The notes under the pieces were generated by a model, which saw nothing but the letters and a program-made list of their open reading frames with translations, was not told the origin of the DNA and did no database searches. DNA of 64,000 nucleotides from the NCBI GenBank assembly GCA_033060915.1, contig CM065388.1, positions 27,088,501 through 27,152,500 on the forward strand. Reading direction: 5' to 3'. The translations under genes and the position numbers were made by a program. The DNA comes from Euryodendron excelsum. Lineage: Eukaryota; Streptophyta; Magnoliopsida; Ericales; Pentaphylacaceae. Shown piece after piece: positions 31,560 to 44,410 of the stretch (position 1 is its first letter; the number at the start of each line of letters is the position of its first letter).

Positions 31560-34209
31560 GAGGGAGAGAGTTTGGAAAGGAAAAAGGAACCAACTTATCT
31601 TATCAAGTATGATTTCCAAAAGATTATTTATGTAACATGGAGTTAACAGTTTTAAGTAAAACAAGATAAGTAGCGAGGTGTCACAATAATTTGATGTCTT
31701 TCTATTTACACTGACAGTATATATAAATTAAACTTAATTTTTTAATAGAGATGAGTATCAAACTTTTTTTTTTTCTTTTCCAGAAATGATCTGATTAACT
31801 GTAGCAAACTAACATTACTTATGGAGACCGATGAAATATACAAACTAACACGTGACCAAAGCAAATATTACAAGCTTGGTTTGTGGTCTATATTGCGTTT
31901 CTTAAACCGTGTTGTCCACGTGTTACCATATCTATAAATTTATAAATCTACTAAAAAGAACGATTTGTGAAGATACATGCAAATTAGTCTTAATTTAGAT
32001 GGGCAAAATTGGAAAACACTTCTTTTCTTTTCGACTCAATCATGTACAGTGAAACTTGATGTTGATACAGTTAACTATGTATTTAGATAATAAATTTTGT
32101 AATATTTTCAAATACCTAATTAAATGATATTTATGTAATTTTTGAACTATATATGATTTGTTTTACAAAAAAAAAAAAAAAAAAAAAATAGTTCTAAAAG
32201 TTCGTATTCACTGTTGAAAAGTACTCCATACAATATTTGGCCATTTTGAATATGTTTTTTAATTTCTTATTTTTCTAATTGTTGATGGTTCTCAACTGAG
32301 GTGATTAACATCAGTTAGTGAGTGACATAACCCACGACTGATGCTAGCATTTTTCTATATAGAATGCTTTCAACTAAAAAACAACTTCACAAATATTCTC
32401 AAGATGGTTTTTGTTTCACTGTTGTCAGTAAATACGCAGTTACGTAATATCATTGTAATTTGTGTTATTTTTTGTTTCGTCTTCTTGAGCTTGGACCCAT
32501 CATTATATAGAGTTTGCCTAGATGCATTTATCATAAAAAAAAAAAAAAAAAAAAACAGTTTGGTTTAAGGAATTTGAACCCTTTAGTTTATCAAATATTC
32601 TTTTGGAACTTTTGAAAGTATTTTGACCATGAAATCATTTTGCACAAGATTATGGCGAAAATCCTTTGACGACTTCGACATTTGATGTATGTGATGTTTA
32701 TAATGGAACACATCAAATAGTAATATTACACCTCCTCCATATGTTAATCTTCATGACCAAAATGTACTAACAGTAGATGACTGCAGAGGCCACAATTGTA
32801 ATAAAGCTGACCTGTCAAGACTTTTGTGCAAATAGGAAAATGTTATTTACAACTGTGACTATGAATCAACAACCACCTGATGGGTGTCACATCAGTTAAA
32901 TCTCACTATCAACTGGTGGGTTCATTTAGTTTGTCATCCATCAATTGGAGATTGGGCAGTGGTTCTCATTCCAAGGGATAAAGAAACTGTATGAACACAA
33001 TTGGTCCCTTCGGAATGGGCCGTGGCCTAAGTAGTGTCATGAGAAAGGCCCGAAACGAAGGCTGGTCTGAGGTGGATATAGCAAAGCCCGAAAGATGTAT
33101 TCTTAACAAGACAAATCTTTTAAAAAGAGAGTTCTATGTAAGCATTCCACTAATTCATATTCATATATATCTATATATGACATATGATAATTAAACTAGA
33201 GAGAATATATGAAAACATAACTGCTTGATTTGGTCACTGCAAGAGTGCATTGACTCCACTTCGAAGCAAACTCTTATTTAGCAAATAGCATACACTGCAT
33301 GGGAAATTGATTATTATGACAGCTGGGATTCTCCAACGAAGCTCTGAGCTTTGGCTATCATGGGACGGTGTATCCTGCCAAATCCAAAATCAATGATGAT
33401 TAGTTGAGAAATAAACATGATATATCCAAGTATTGAATTCGAACAATTTAGTGTAGTGGTCAATTTAGTTGAGAAATAAATATGGCTGTTTGGGACCACA
33501 GGATTTCATGGAATTGGTAGTTTAAACATGGTTTTTTTTTAGTGTTTGGAATGAAGTAAATATTTTAAAATGAGATTTCGTTTGGAGGGAGTCATTTTCT
33601 AAATCGCGTTAAAATTAGTCTGTTTTCAAAGGAAATTGGAAATAAACCAAATATAATACAATTTCCCAAATAACCTTCCCTTGTTATATGTTTTCCTACT
33701 CTCTTTCTTCTTTTACCATCAATGCAGTAGGAGCATTATGGGCTACAAATTTTTTTCCTTTTCCAATTCTTCATTAAATCCAAATAGAAAAACAATTATT
33801 TCCCATTGAATCCTTTATCTTCCATCCTACCCTTCCCTTCCGTTTTTTCAAAATCCAATTTTCAATTGAATTTGGTTTTAAAAAACAAGATAATAAAATG
33901 AAAACAAACAAATATGTACAGGTGGAAAGCCCGAGGGCCGACTGGCTTAAAATTCCAGGCCCAATCTTTTCTAGGGGCTATTGGAATCCAACCAAAGTCC
34001 CTAAGGACCCCAACAGAAACAAAACTTAACACCATAACTGTCATAGATGGGCTTATCTACATCACCAAGAAGCCCATTTCCAAGATTTACAAATGTTGGC
34101 ATAGTAATATAACAATACTATTAATTCATTACTTCTAGTCTTCTACTGAGAAACTAGTCTTCTACTAATACACATTAAAGTAAAAAATAAATAAATAAAG
34201 AGCTAATAT
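30358..34209. other. Intergenic AT-rich DNA
   Basis: No supported gene on either strand. It contains a (GA)n microsatellite at 31522-31557, A-runs at about 32166-32189 and 32536-32556, and scattered short ORFs without recognisable motifs. The ORF around 31360-31635 starts with ordinary-looking codons but its second half is the GA repeat; I do not call it. Confidence 0.55.
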
Positions 34210-34578
34210 TTAGGGTAGTAAATGCTGCTTACGTCCACACTTCTTTCCAACCGGTCTGTTCTTGATGTTGCATCTCTTTGGAATGGTGATAGCAACCCCA
34301 GGCTTGATACCAGCCCGCTTCGCCAAGGGCGACAGCAGCACAGCGCAGAGGCATTTCGGGGCAGTCTTGATCAATGCACTAACTTTGGTGCAGCAAGTTG
34401 GAGGCACCTTTGTCTTTGCATTACCCGCTGAGGGCAGGCACGGGCTTAAACTGGCGGCCGCCGTGGGAATTGGAGTCTTTCTGCACTCTCCGGCCGCCCT
34501 GGCTATGGCAACAAAAGCCTGCGAAGCTAACAAGTATATAATCAAGGTTGCAAAGCCAGTTCTCATCTCAGAGGCCAT
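34210..34578 (-). CDS. Non-specific lipid-transfer protein-like (eight-cysteine, secreted)
   Basis: A small secreted protein of the plant LTP / 2S albumin superfamily, expected to carry lipids in the cell wall or apoplast. The 122-residue frame has a hydrophobic signal peptide (about residues 7-29, ending ..ARAAG). Eight cysteines sit at 32, 47, 62, 63, 76, 78, 103 and 114, spacing C-14-C-14-CC-12-CXC-24-C-10-C, four potential disulphides. The C-terminal part VAITIPKRCN..NRPVGKKCG is typical of a conserved LTP subgroup. I chose the Met at 34578 because a longer upstream frame runs through the TATA region; Met-5 (34566) is an alternative. The mature region is very basic. No intron is needed. 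Single complete frame, stop TAA at 34210. This is the only intact host gene I find. Confidence 0.85.
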   Translation of the reverse strand: MASEMRTGFATLIIYLLASQAFVAIARAAGECRKTPIPTAAASLSPCLPSAGNAKTKVPPTCCTKVSALIKTAPKCLCAVLLSPLAKRAGIKPGVAITIPKRCNIKNRPVGKKCGRKQHLLP

Positions 34579-34630
34579 ATTTCTTAAGCTTAAGATGGAC
34601 TCCTCTAAAACAATTAGGTCTAGCACTACA

Positions 34631-34652
34631 CCTATATATATATATATATATG
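34631..34652 (-). promoter_or_regulatory. TATA-type promoter element of the LTP gene
   Basis: A (TA)n tract, TATATATATATATATAGG on the reverse strand, ends about 55 bp upstream of the chosen start codon. This spacing leaves a short leader and supports the start at 34578. The (TA)n run may vary in length between alleles. Confidence 0.5.
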
Positions 34653-34802
34653 TGCTTAGACTCTGCAATGTGAAAGGAAGAAAGGGTGATGCTTTTGCAC
34701 TAGTGGGGTGGTTGAGGAGACGTGGAAGGAGTATGTGGTTATCTCCTATAACATATTCAACATGTAATGATACTAACACACTCACTAGCTAGGTGACACA
34801 TT

Positions 34803-35794
34803 AGATTTTGGTGATATGTAATTGTGCTGTTTCTTCCAGCACATTCTATTATTTTGTATTAAGACGCATTTTTATGTGTTTGTTATAACCTCAAACTCTA
34901 TTTCCCGTTTTAACAGGTTTAGTGGAGTTTAGCTTTCTTAAAATGAAAAAAAATAAAAGAGGCATTTGGATAGTAGTTTTATTTTAAAATAAAATATTGT
35001 TATTTCACTATGTCATTCTGTACAAAAGTTACGCATAGTTTTTTGTTTGTGTTAATTTTGGATTTGGACCCAACCATGGGTTATGTGAAAAGGTGAAGTT
35101 TGTGAGTTCTTTTAAGTTGGGGGTGGTTGGATGTCTAAATTTATTCTTACTGGAATATTTTTTTTTATAATAAAAGGGTGCATGCTCGTACAACTACTGT
35201 ATTGGAGGACAATGATAACAAAGTTTAAATTTTATCCAATTATAAGTAAAGCGAGAGATGCAGGGGTTTAAGAATCTGTTGACTTTCTGTAAAGATCAAT
35301 CAATCGAGAATAAGACCCGTTATCCTATATTTAGAAATAAGATTGAAAATTTGATTCTCTACCCTTCGTTAGTAAGAACTAAGAATGATTACTGTAGCCC
35401 CATGCAATTTCTTTGAATGCCTTTAATCGATCTCATGGTCTCTACTCAATGTCAAATCTATACAAGTAGGTTGCAGATGCCTTGTGGAAGAATTTGACCA
35501 CCTGTAGTGAAGGTTTAGTTTAGCTGCTGCTTGAACATTACTAGAAATAGTGGTTACATTTGCATAAAACGTCTTCATATTTATCAAAAAGAGAGTAACC
35601 CTGATTTAGGTATTATAAACTATGGGAGGGTCACTTCGTTCAGTAAATAAGTACTTTAAAAATGAGGAATGTACATCTTTATCGTGACTCATTACATGTT
35701 TTGCTCTAGTTTCATTCCAAGTATCTAGTTGTTTCTTCTTCTTCTTTGGCAAGTATATATCTCATATGTGAATAAATGTATCCTTAGCCTAGCA
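34803..35794. other. Intergenic DNA, nothing recognised
   Basis: AT-rich with no ORF, repeat or RNA signature I can support. Confidence 0.5.
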
Positions 35795-35945
35795 AATGTG
35801 AATAAAAGCCCGTGAAGATAACAAATACCCAGTCAATGTGACACAGGCTATATCTCATATTGGAAGTCATATTTGTTGAACTTTGGATGGAATCATGCAT
35901 AACAATGTGAAAGTGGGAAAATAGGTTTCTTCGGTGCTAGTGGGG
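35795..35945 (-). pseudogene. Relic duplicate of the LTP gene 5' end
   Basis: On the + strand this stretch parallels 34500-34725: AATAAAAGCCCGTGAAGATAACAA against AACAAAAGCCTGCGAAGCTAACAA, then CATATTTGTTGAACTTTG, CAATGTGAAAG.GGGAAAATAGG and GCTAGTGGGGTGGTTG. It therefore covers the signal-peptide codons, leader and upstream region, with deletions including the (TA)n tract. The mature cysteine-rich part is not recognisable, so it is a truncated, dead tandem copy. Confidence 0.6.
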
Positions 35946-38273
35946 TGGTTGTGAATGCATTCCAAATGTAATGATTTAGAGCTTTGGTGGAACGATCCTA
36001 TTGCGCGAACGGGGATAAGTAATAGCTTCACAACGTTTCTTTTTGGTCCTATAACCTCGACAAGGTGACACCTTGTAGTTTGGGGCATGTAAATAAGGAT
36101 ACTTATGATCAAACACATTATGAGAAGTACATACACTTTTAAGAAAATGTGTTTTTGACAACAACAGGATAATGTCAGACATTTTCTCAACACATCTTAG
36201 ACACGAGTCTAAAAATATCCTGTTACTTTGTTGTTTTTTTAGAATTGGACACGCATTTGACACTTGAGAGTCACATATGTCCGTCACTTGGATATCTATA
36301 TCCATCACTTATATAAATAAAATATGTTGTAAAATAAAAGTAATATGGTTTTATATCTAATTGATGTTTGAACCATAGAATACATGATTTTTAATTTTGA
36401 TTAGTGTTATCTTGCATTTTTTAAAAACGCCACGTCGGCGTGTTTGTGTTCGTGTCTATGCTGGGCAGACCACATTCTACCATTTACATAATTTTGAAAC
36501 ACTTTCGTGAAATGAAGCATTGTTTGGTAGGTGAGATTGTAGAGGATTCATGATCCATGCTTATCGGATTACGTAATGCTTTCTCTCAAACTTCTTATGT
36601 AAAATTGCTCTATTGATAATGTACATATAAAAAAGAAAGAGTGTGTTGGCACAGAATGTACAGTAGATAATCTCCCATAACAGCACATGACGTTATTGTG
36701 AATTTTAATTATCCGATAACTTGTGGTTCGGCCCTTAAAGAATTTCTGACTTCCAGTTAAATATCCATCAGAAAGAGTTTGTGCCATTACATTAGGACAT
36801 GAACCATTAGTACACCTCTCATTGCGATTGCATGTTTTGCCAAATTATTGAATTTGATGTTAATTTTTGAGAAGCTCTCATACCATATTAATTGATCAGT
36901 GCACATGATTGACTGGACATCGGGTACAGGGGAACCGCGACTAGTTTGTTCAAATGGACAAGTAAATTTCGTCCCAAGTCAAATTGGGAGATGGGAATCG
37001 GCATCCTGTCGAAGGCAAAGGAATGTGGCAGCGCAAACCAAGGGAGGTAAACAAAACTTATAGAAAATGTTCTCGATGCTTCTAGTTTGACTCAAAATTT
37101 GCCAAGTATTGGATAACTAATTCAGAATGATACTCAGTTAATTTTTAAGGAGATAATTGCAAAATAAGCAACAAGAATAATTTGTTAGTGGCCAATCTAA
37201 AAATGGTACCAAATAAAGTATTTCGTTTTAAAATGTGTCACCGGACAAGAACTTTTCCGTGAAAGATGATAAAACTAGTGAAGCACTGGAGATATGGACA
37301 CATGAGTTATAAATAACTGAAGTTGCTGAAACAAATTAACATAGTATCAAAGGTTCTCAAAAACTAACAATTGATTCTATACCACTGGTAGCCATGATCT
37401 CATAGCCATTCATTTTTCTGTGGATGGTTTAGTTTGTCACTGAAAAATGTCACTACTAGAAAACAGGTCTTTAGCCACGCGGCAATGCCGTCACTAATAC
37501 ATGTCCTTGTCCTTATCTATTTTTATATACTTCTTTGGATCTTCTGGTGGGGACTAACACAAATTCAGCAAAAGAAAAACCATTTTGGTTAGCAGAAGAA
37601 AGATATTTGGATCCAACGCAGAAGGATACTAGGTCTCAGCAACCTGGAATATTCTTGGCTTGCATGCAAAAGCAACTTTTAATTGTTGTACAGTACCAAT
37701 TCCTCTAGTATAGTTGTATATATTGTAAATTGTAAAATTAGCATTTGAATCGTTTAAATCACTCCTCAAATGTAGATGCATTGCAGAGAAATGATCCTCT
37801 CTATATACTATTTGTGGATAGGAAAATGATATTCTTTCAGAATTTTTGTACAAAATTTTGAACCAGAATGATGTGACAGTGATAGTTTTGTAATTAAAAT
37901 ACATCTTGGTGAGTTCTTTGTTTTAAAGTGATAGACCCACAACTCAACCACATTATTCTGATTATATTTTCTGATTATATATTCTGGTTGTATAGAATTA
38001 CTCTTGTAGATAAAGTACACTGGTGGGGCTGTGTTGGGGGTAGATAATAATAAATTTCAAATTTTTTATGTGGGATGGATTCGAATACAACACCTAGTGG
38101 GGTTACTGTTCTCCCACTTTTTTATTTTATGTTTTCAGAACAAGTGAGAACACAAATTTGTATGCCTTCACTTCTTCTTTTTGTTTTTCCTTGGTTTTTT
38201 TTTTTTTTTAATAACTTCGGTCACTTTTGTGAAAACATAAACAGGTATGAAACTGTTCTTTTCCACAGTTTTT
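35946..38273. other. Intergenic DNA with a possible CACTA-end fragment
   Basis: No supported gene. At about 37452-37500, CACTACTAGAAAACAGG followed by GCCACGCGGCAATGCCGTCAC resembles the terminus of another plant CACTA/MITE family, but no partner end is seen nearby. T-runs occur at about 38200-38213. Confidence 0.45.
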
Positions 38274-38924
38274 AATTTTTTTTTTTGAACAGTCAAATAT
38301 ATTAACGAAAGAAGAGTATACATGTGGAAATAGGAAAAGTTAAAGACTGAACTAGCACAGGACCTAGACAGAAAGAGCAATCCAGACCTGGCCACAGATA
38401 GAAAAGGTGAAAAGAAAATAATTGGCAGGGAGCCAATTGAGATCACTTAGGACAGACTTCATCAAACAAAATATAATGAGCAAAAGCTGAACATAGCTAA
38501 GAACAAGTCTTGATAAAATCAAAAAGATTGAGAACTCTGAAGACACTACCCCGACCTACCACACAGATTGAACTTCCACCTTGAAAGTGCAGCGCATTAG
38601 AAACATTCCTTGCTACAAGAAACCACAGAGAAAGCATATGTATTCTAGTAGCCAATATCACATCCAGCCACACAGATTGGAAATCTCACCTTGGAAATGT
38701 AGTGTAAACGAATAAGTAGAGAGTAGCCTTCTTTACGCCAGAAGTCCATAGAGGGAGGATGGACTAGCTAGGAGGGAAGGCAATGCCGCAGGACTACCTC
38801 CATGACAAAAGAAATCCAGACTCAAAGAACCACCCAACTCCACCACCAATCAGACAAAGGCAACATGAGAGGATAAGGCACTGATGAAGAGAGGAACACT
38901 TGACATTTGAGGCCCATACTGAGA

Positions 38925-41900
38925 TTACCAGCATACTCCTGCAATGTTGAAGAGAAAATCATTGATACTGAAAACTGATGCGGCATTTATCTTCCGCAGA
39001 AAACTGAATTTAAAGCCTTGTAAACCTTTACCTTCTTCAAAGGCATTATAGAATGACTTGCAAGTGTAGACCTTATCTTTGTCTGGGAGCCAAGAAATGG
39101 AATCTAAGATATTGGGGATAGGACTAGCATGGTTTAGAACTGCCTTTAGATCTGTAACACTTCTAGCTTCCCAAAGGAACAAATTCCTTCAAAGCTGAAA
39201 GTTTCAAGAGAGGTCTGAGGGGTTAAACAAAAACTAAATGTTGTTATCTTTCTGGATTGATAAAGAGAACATCCTTGGAAATGAGAGCTTCAAGGGTTTG
39301 TTTCCCACCCATGTATCACGCCAGAATTTTATTGAGGCACCATAACCCAGCTTGTACTGGATGTCGGTGGGCAGGATAGATGAGAAGGCATCCTGGTTGC
39401 TGCTTGTAGAAAGTAGGTCAAACCAGATCCTAGAAAGTTTGTTCTTCTCCAAAAAGCCTGTTTTTTTTTCTAACCAAACCTCCACCACCATTTAGCCATA
39501 AAGAGAAATTCCTTGTTTTTAGAGAAGGAATGCTCAAACCAACCAATTCATGATTTGTTGTAACTAGGTTCCACTGCACACACACCTGATTTTCCTTTTG
39601 TTATCAATGTCTCCCCAAAGGAACTTTCTTTGAAGTCTCTCCAATTCCATGCAAACTTTCTAGGGCATCTTGAACAAGGACGGGTAATATAAGGGGAGAC
39701 TTGATAATGTGGCTTTGATGAGGGTGATCCTTCCCCCAAGGAGAGATGTTTCCTATTCCAACAGGACAATCTTTTCTAATTAGAATCATTCACTCCCTCC
39801 TAAGATCTTACAAGTCTTGGATTTACTCCCAATTGCAGCCCTAGGTAACTCATAGGCAAAGTAATAGCTTTGCATTTAAAACTACTTGCTGCCTCTGTAA
39901 GAAAAGTAATGCCCACCCCAATTCCACCCACCATGCTTTTACTAAAGTTGATCCTGAGACCTGAGAGTGTCTCAAAACATCTGAGTAATCTTTTCCAAAC
40001 GTAGAGCTTCTTTAGGTCAGCTTTGCAAAATAAGATGGTGTCATCAGCAAATTAAAAGTGTGAAACAAATAGTGTTGTTGAGGAGTTTGACCCAATACTA
40101 ATGCCACTGATAGTTCCTTCATTAATTGCCCTTTGAATTAGAATATTAAGTCTTTCTGCTGAAATGATAAAAAAAAAAAAGGAAAAGGAAGATGGAGTCT
40201 CCTTGCCTGAGGCCTTTAGTTGGAAAGAACTCCTTTGAAGTTGAACCATTGATCAGGACAGAAATAAAGCTGGAGAAGAGACATTCCAAAATTCAATTGC
40301 ATCAGCTCGAGCCAAAACCCAAGCCAATCATCATATCATTAAGAAATGTCCAATTTATTAAGTCAAATGCTTTTTCAAAGTCTAATTTTAGGACTATACC
40401 TACTTTTTTATTCCTTTTCCAATCATCAATAATTCCATTAGCCATTAAATTCCATCCAAAATTTGCCTTCCTTTAATGAAGGCTGATTGAGAGTCACTTA
40501 TGACCTCATGAATGACTAGTTTAAATCTCTTTGCTAGAGTTTTGGAAATGATTTTATGCATAGAAAAGATCAAAGAAATGGGTATGTAGTCAGATAAATT
40601 GTCTGGAAGCTCAGTCTTGGGGTTCAATGTTAGGAAAGAGACATTGATGCCTTTGACCAATATTCCATTTGAGTGAAAATCCATCATGAACTTCATAATG
40701 TCAACTTTTAAGATAAGCCAGAATTTCTTTATGAAGTTAAAATTAAACCCATCATGGCAAGGTGCCTTACGTCCATTGCAGTATTTGATGGCAATCCAAA
40801 CCTCTTCCTCAGTGAAGCATGATTCCAGGGCCTTGCTATTGCCTGGATTCAGTTGTAGTGGGAATGGACCCCCTAGTTTAGGCGTGGCTTGTCATTTTTC
40901 ATGAAAGATCCCCGAGAAGAAGCTTGCAGCCACATCTTTTACTTGGTCTGGCTCACTATCTTTCCATCGGAGTAGAGATGCCCAATATGATTCTTTCTAT
41001 ACCTCATTCTCAATAAATTGTGGAAGAAAGAGGTACTTTTGTCCCCCTCCTTCAGCCACAAGGCTCTAGATTTCTGCCTGATCATAGATTCTTCCATTAA
41101 GCTAGCTTTTCAAAGGTCAATCTTAAGATTCTTCCTTTCCAGAATTTCATCTTCTTCTAGAGGCCTAATTTCACTTTGAAGATCCAACAGGTGAATTGCG
41201 TCAACCAAGTCTCTGATCTTAACCTTGATATCTCCCACCTCATTAGATTTTCATTCTTTGATTCTCTTCTTTACATGCTGCAATGTTTTCAACAATATGA
41301 ATCCACCCCAACCCTCCAACTCTAAGGAGTTCCATGAAGATTTTACCAATGATTTGAAGCTTTTTTTAACTAGCCAAGCATCAAATATTCTGAATGGCTT
41401 AGGCCCCCAATCTTTTACCTCATCTGACAAGAGGACTGGGTAGTGATTAGAGAGCCTTTTTTTTGAAGACCCTACTGAGAGCAGCTTCATTTGTCTAGCC
41501 AAGAATTATAAAGCAAAAATTTGTCTAACCTACTTCATTTCTCATTGCTCTGCATGTTTGTCTAAGTGAAAGCCCTTCCTTCCATTAGAATATCTAACAG
41601 ATTAGCATTCCTTATGAAGATTCTAAACAATTTCATTCATCTTGTCAAGGAATTGGACCCCATCCTTTCTCCCAGTTCTAGTACTTTATTGAAGTCACCC
41701 CCAGGACCCAAGGCATTTGAGTTAAATTCCTTAACTGCAAAAGGTGCTCCCAAAAAAGTTCTTTTTTCCTTTCATCATTTGGGCCATAGTAATTTACTTA
41801 GATACAATCAAAACTATCCCCTATACAGCCTCTCAACATGATAAAATTCTACTCAATCATGTGAGAGGATAGGGAGAAGAAAGCTTTATTCCAAACACAA

Positions 41901-42096
41901 AGGATACCTCCAAAATTACCTATTGCATCAGATGCAAGCCATTCCAAGTCATTTTGACCCCAGATAGATCTTACTTTAGAGTAACTGCATTCTTTCTACT
42001 TTGTTTCCTAAATGAAAAGCATATCAATATGCCTTCCCATTACCAACTTCTTGACCAATCTCCTTTTTTCAAGCTTGCCCAAACCCCTTATATTCT
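38925..42096 (-). pseudogene. LINE ORF2 (endonuclease and reverse transcriptase), decayed
   Basis: ORF2 of L1 elements nicks target DNA and reverse-transcribes the element RNA. The AP-endonuclease start is split by element 2 (SWNI.. codons lie at 61633-61653). This piece resumes with RGLG, an I.ETK motif whose Gln is now a TAG at 42008, and a C-terminal DWGPKPFRIFDAWL (about 41370-41410). RT motifs follow: PISLI..MHKIISK (about 40555-40590), SQSAFIKGRQILDG (about 40450-40490) and FADD at 40040-40051 with a stop immediately before it. LGGRITLIKATLSSLP (about 39700-39750) and a WRDTWVG region (about 39310) come next. Many stops and frameshifts: not functional. Confidence 0.85.
42092..42096. repeat. 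Target duplication of element 2, left copy
   Basis: ATTCT here against ATTCC at 61633-61637. Joining across restores LINE coding sequence through the endonuclease start, which confirms both edges of element 2. Confidence 0.75.
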
Positions 42097-43616
42097 TGTC
42101 GCGCCCCGATTTTTGAGGTCCAAGGTCCTTCCGGCTTGGAGACAAAAATACGGAACTCTATCACTATAACTCATCCTCCTAGAAGGACGAGTGCGACTAG
42201 GTTTGAATTGATTTGATTAAGGGCTTTTTAGAAAAATAGAAGTCGCCACCTAACTTGATTAAGGTGAGTTAGGACACCTAAAACTAAGCATAATCTGAAG
42301 ATTAAAGTTAGGGTTTTTGAAAAAGGTTCGAAAAGCTTCCTCGAGGGAGGGTTTTTGGGAAGATAGGTTGTTTGGCAACCTTTAGAGAGTTTTAAACCCT
42401 TTTGGAAAATAACTTTATTTTGGAATTTCAAAAACAGAAATCTTTGGTCCGAGGGTTGGTTACGTGCAGGGAAGATATCCTAAGATTATCACTCTACCCT
42501 GCCCTTTCGGTACCTACATGTCTAATTACTCTTTTGTTCACTCACTAGGATAACCGGTTATCATTGTCCACTTTATATCCACGTTAGAATTTTTGAAAAT
42601 GGGGTTTAGTTATCGCTTTGTGGATGGACGATGCATGATGCAAGTTTTGGAAGAAGTTTGAAAACATGAAAATTTTGAAGGAGTTTGAAATAGAAACTTT
42701 GAATTGATTGAAATTTTTGAAGAGCGGATTGGAGTTGAAATTAAGTTGACCGCACCATTTTAGGTTGCCTACGTATCTCATTTGGCGAGAATCAGGTCAT
42801 TCATAGTTCGGGCAAGAGCCTAATGGAAAATAGGCGCATTAGGGCATTTGGAATGTTTAAAGACGCTTTGAGGTCTTTGGAATGGTTTGAAGACACTTTG
42901 TGGTCTTTGGGAAAGATGACTTGAGGATTTTGATTTGAAGTCGGATGTCAGAGTGCTTTTGAAACAGAATTTGAAATTTTTTTAAAAACGCTCTTGAAAT
43001 AGGGTGTTGAAGTGTTTTTAAATGTTTTTGGGGACAACTTGAGGGAGTTTTGGAAGTGCTTTGAAATAACTCAAGAGAGTTTTGAAAATGTTTTGAAGTA
43101 TTGTTTTGAAAACCTTGGAGGTAGGGTTTTGAAGTGTTTTACTAAACTTGTCTTTGAAGAGTTTTTGAAAACACTTAGGGCTTTAGAACCCTAATATGGA
43201 CAACCTTGGAGGTTGTACTTAATGTATCACCTTCCCTTGAGATCTCTAACCATAAAAGGGGTAGGGACACCTTTGGGTTGTGAGTTTTTGGAAACATTTT
43301 TGGAAATACTTTAAAGATGGAGTGTAGGAATATTTGAAAAGGTTATGGAGTTGGTTTTTGAAATCTCAAGAAGGTAGGAGGTTTTGAAAAAATGGGTTAT
43401 GAGAATAGTTTTAAATAGGGGGAACCTTTAAAAGGGGTCCATAAGTTGGAACCTTGAAGTACACTAACCTAAGTTGGGTTGGTCTAAGGTTAGGGGTGAC
43501 CTAAGGTTAACTAACTCGGTTTAGGTTAACCTAGGGTTAAAGTGACTTAAGGTTAACTAACTAAAGTTGGGTTCACCTATGGTTAGGGTGACCTAGGGTT
43601 AACTAACTTAGATTAG

Positions 43617-43785
43617 GCTAACTTAGGGTTGGACAACTTGGGTCAAGTTAACCTAGGGTTGGACAATTAGGGTCAAATTGACCTAGGGTTGGATAACTAG
43701 GGTCAAGTTAACCTAGGTTTGGATGACTAGGTTCAAGTTACCCTAGGGTTGGATAACTAGGGTCAAGTTAACCTAGGGTTAAATT
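43617..43785. repeat. 30-bp tandem repeat in element 2, 3' LTR
   Basis: Five units of the form ACCTAGGGTTGGATAACTAG plus GGTCAAGTTA. The other LTR has four (about 58300-58418). Less regular AGGTTAACTAAC units precede it from about 43440. Not a telomeric repeat despite the CCTAGGGTT core. Confidence 0.85.
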
Positions 43786-44126
43786 GGAGGATGGTTTTGA
43801 AATGTGGTTTAATGCATTTGGAAAAAGGTTTTGAAAAACAAGTCATTTTATGCAAGGGACTTTGGTTGACAACCTTTTTAAAGATTATTTCCATGAAAAT
43901 TTGACTCTAACCAAGGGTATGGTTTGTATGATTGATGTTTGAAAACCATTCCAAAGAAGGTTTTCTTGGGGCCATTATAACTTTTATCTTGACAAGAGTG
44001 GGGATTTCAAAAATCAGCACAACGATGGCAACTTTTGAAAAACCATTTTTGATGCAAAGTTGGAGGGGATGAATTCTCGGAAGTCATTTTTTGAGAAGAA
44101 GATTTTGAAAACCATTTTTAGAGGAG

Positions 44127-44410
44127 ACCATTCTAACAAGTTAGAGTTCCTATGGCTAATGTAAAAGGGGAGACCACTCAAGAGATGGTTCCTTAGGGCC
44201 ATTCCAACCAGTAAACTTGTGAGAATGGAAACCTTAGAAATCAAAGAGTTTGGAATCTACTTGTGTGCAAGAATAAAGAGAGAAGGGAACCATTCTAACA
44301 ATCTAGGGTTCTTATGGCCAATAAACAAGGGAAACCACTCAAGAGAGGGTTCCATGGGGCCATTCCAAGCACTAAACTTGAGAGAATAGAAACCTTGAAA
44401 GTTAGAGAGT
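44127..44410. repeat. 162-bp tandem duplication in element 2 LTR
   Basis: ACCATTCTAACAA..TTAG..TTC at 44128 recurs at 44290 with the following 120 bases (GGGCCATTCCAA.CA.TAAACTTG...). The same pair is at 58766 and 58928, so it predates insertion. Confidence 0.8.

Larger units (their letters stand above)
38274..42096 (-). mobile_element. L1-type LINE, 3' part (ORF2 and tail)
   Basis: A T-run at about 38274-38285 is the poly(A) tail read on the reverse strand; from it the element extends to 42096, where element 2 interrupts it. The remainder, the ORF2 start and ORF1, continues at 61633-64000. Direction and domain order (endonuclease, RT, C-terminal region, tail) fit a plant L1. The 5' end is beyond the window, so its own target duplication cannot be tested. 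Confidence 0.85.

Noticed and set aside
31360..31664. ORFs on both strands with Arg-Glu or Leu-Ser runs
   Set aside because: The runs are a (GA)n microsatellite; the remaining 50 or so codons match nothing I recognise.
33499..33890. Possible MITE (GGAATTGGTAGTTTAAAC near one end, GAATTTGGTTTTAAA near the other)
   Set aside because: The ends are not convincing inverted repeats and I could not find a target duplication.
34262..34792. 176-codon + strand ORF over the LTP gene
   Set aside because: Shadow of the reverse-strand LTP frame, which has a signal peptide and eight spaced cysteines.
43440..43785. Possible interstitial telomere repeat (CCTAGGGTT units)
   Set aside because: Period is 30 bp and the heptamer TTTAGGG is not repeated in tandem; it is an LTR-internal array present in both LTRs.
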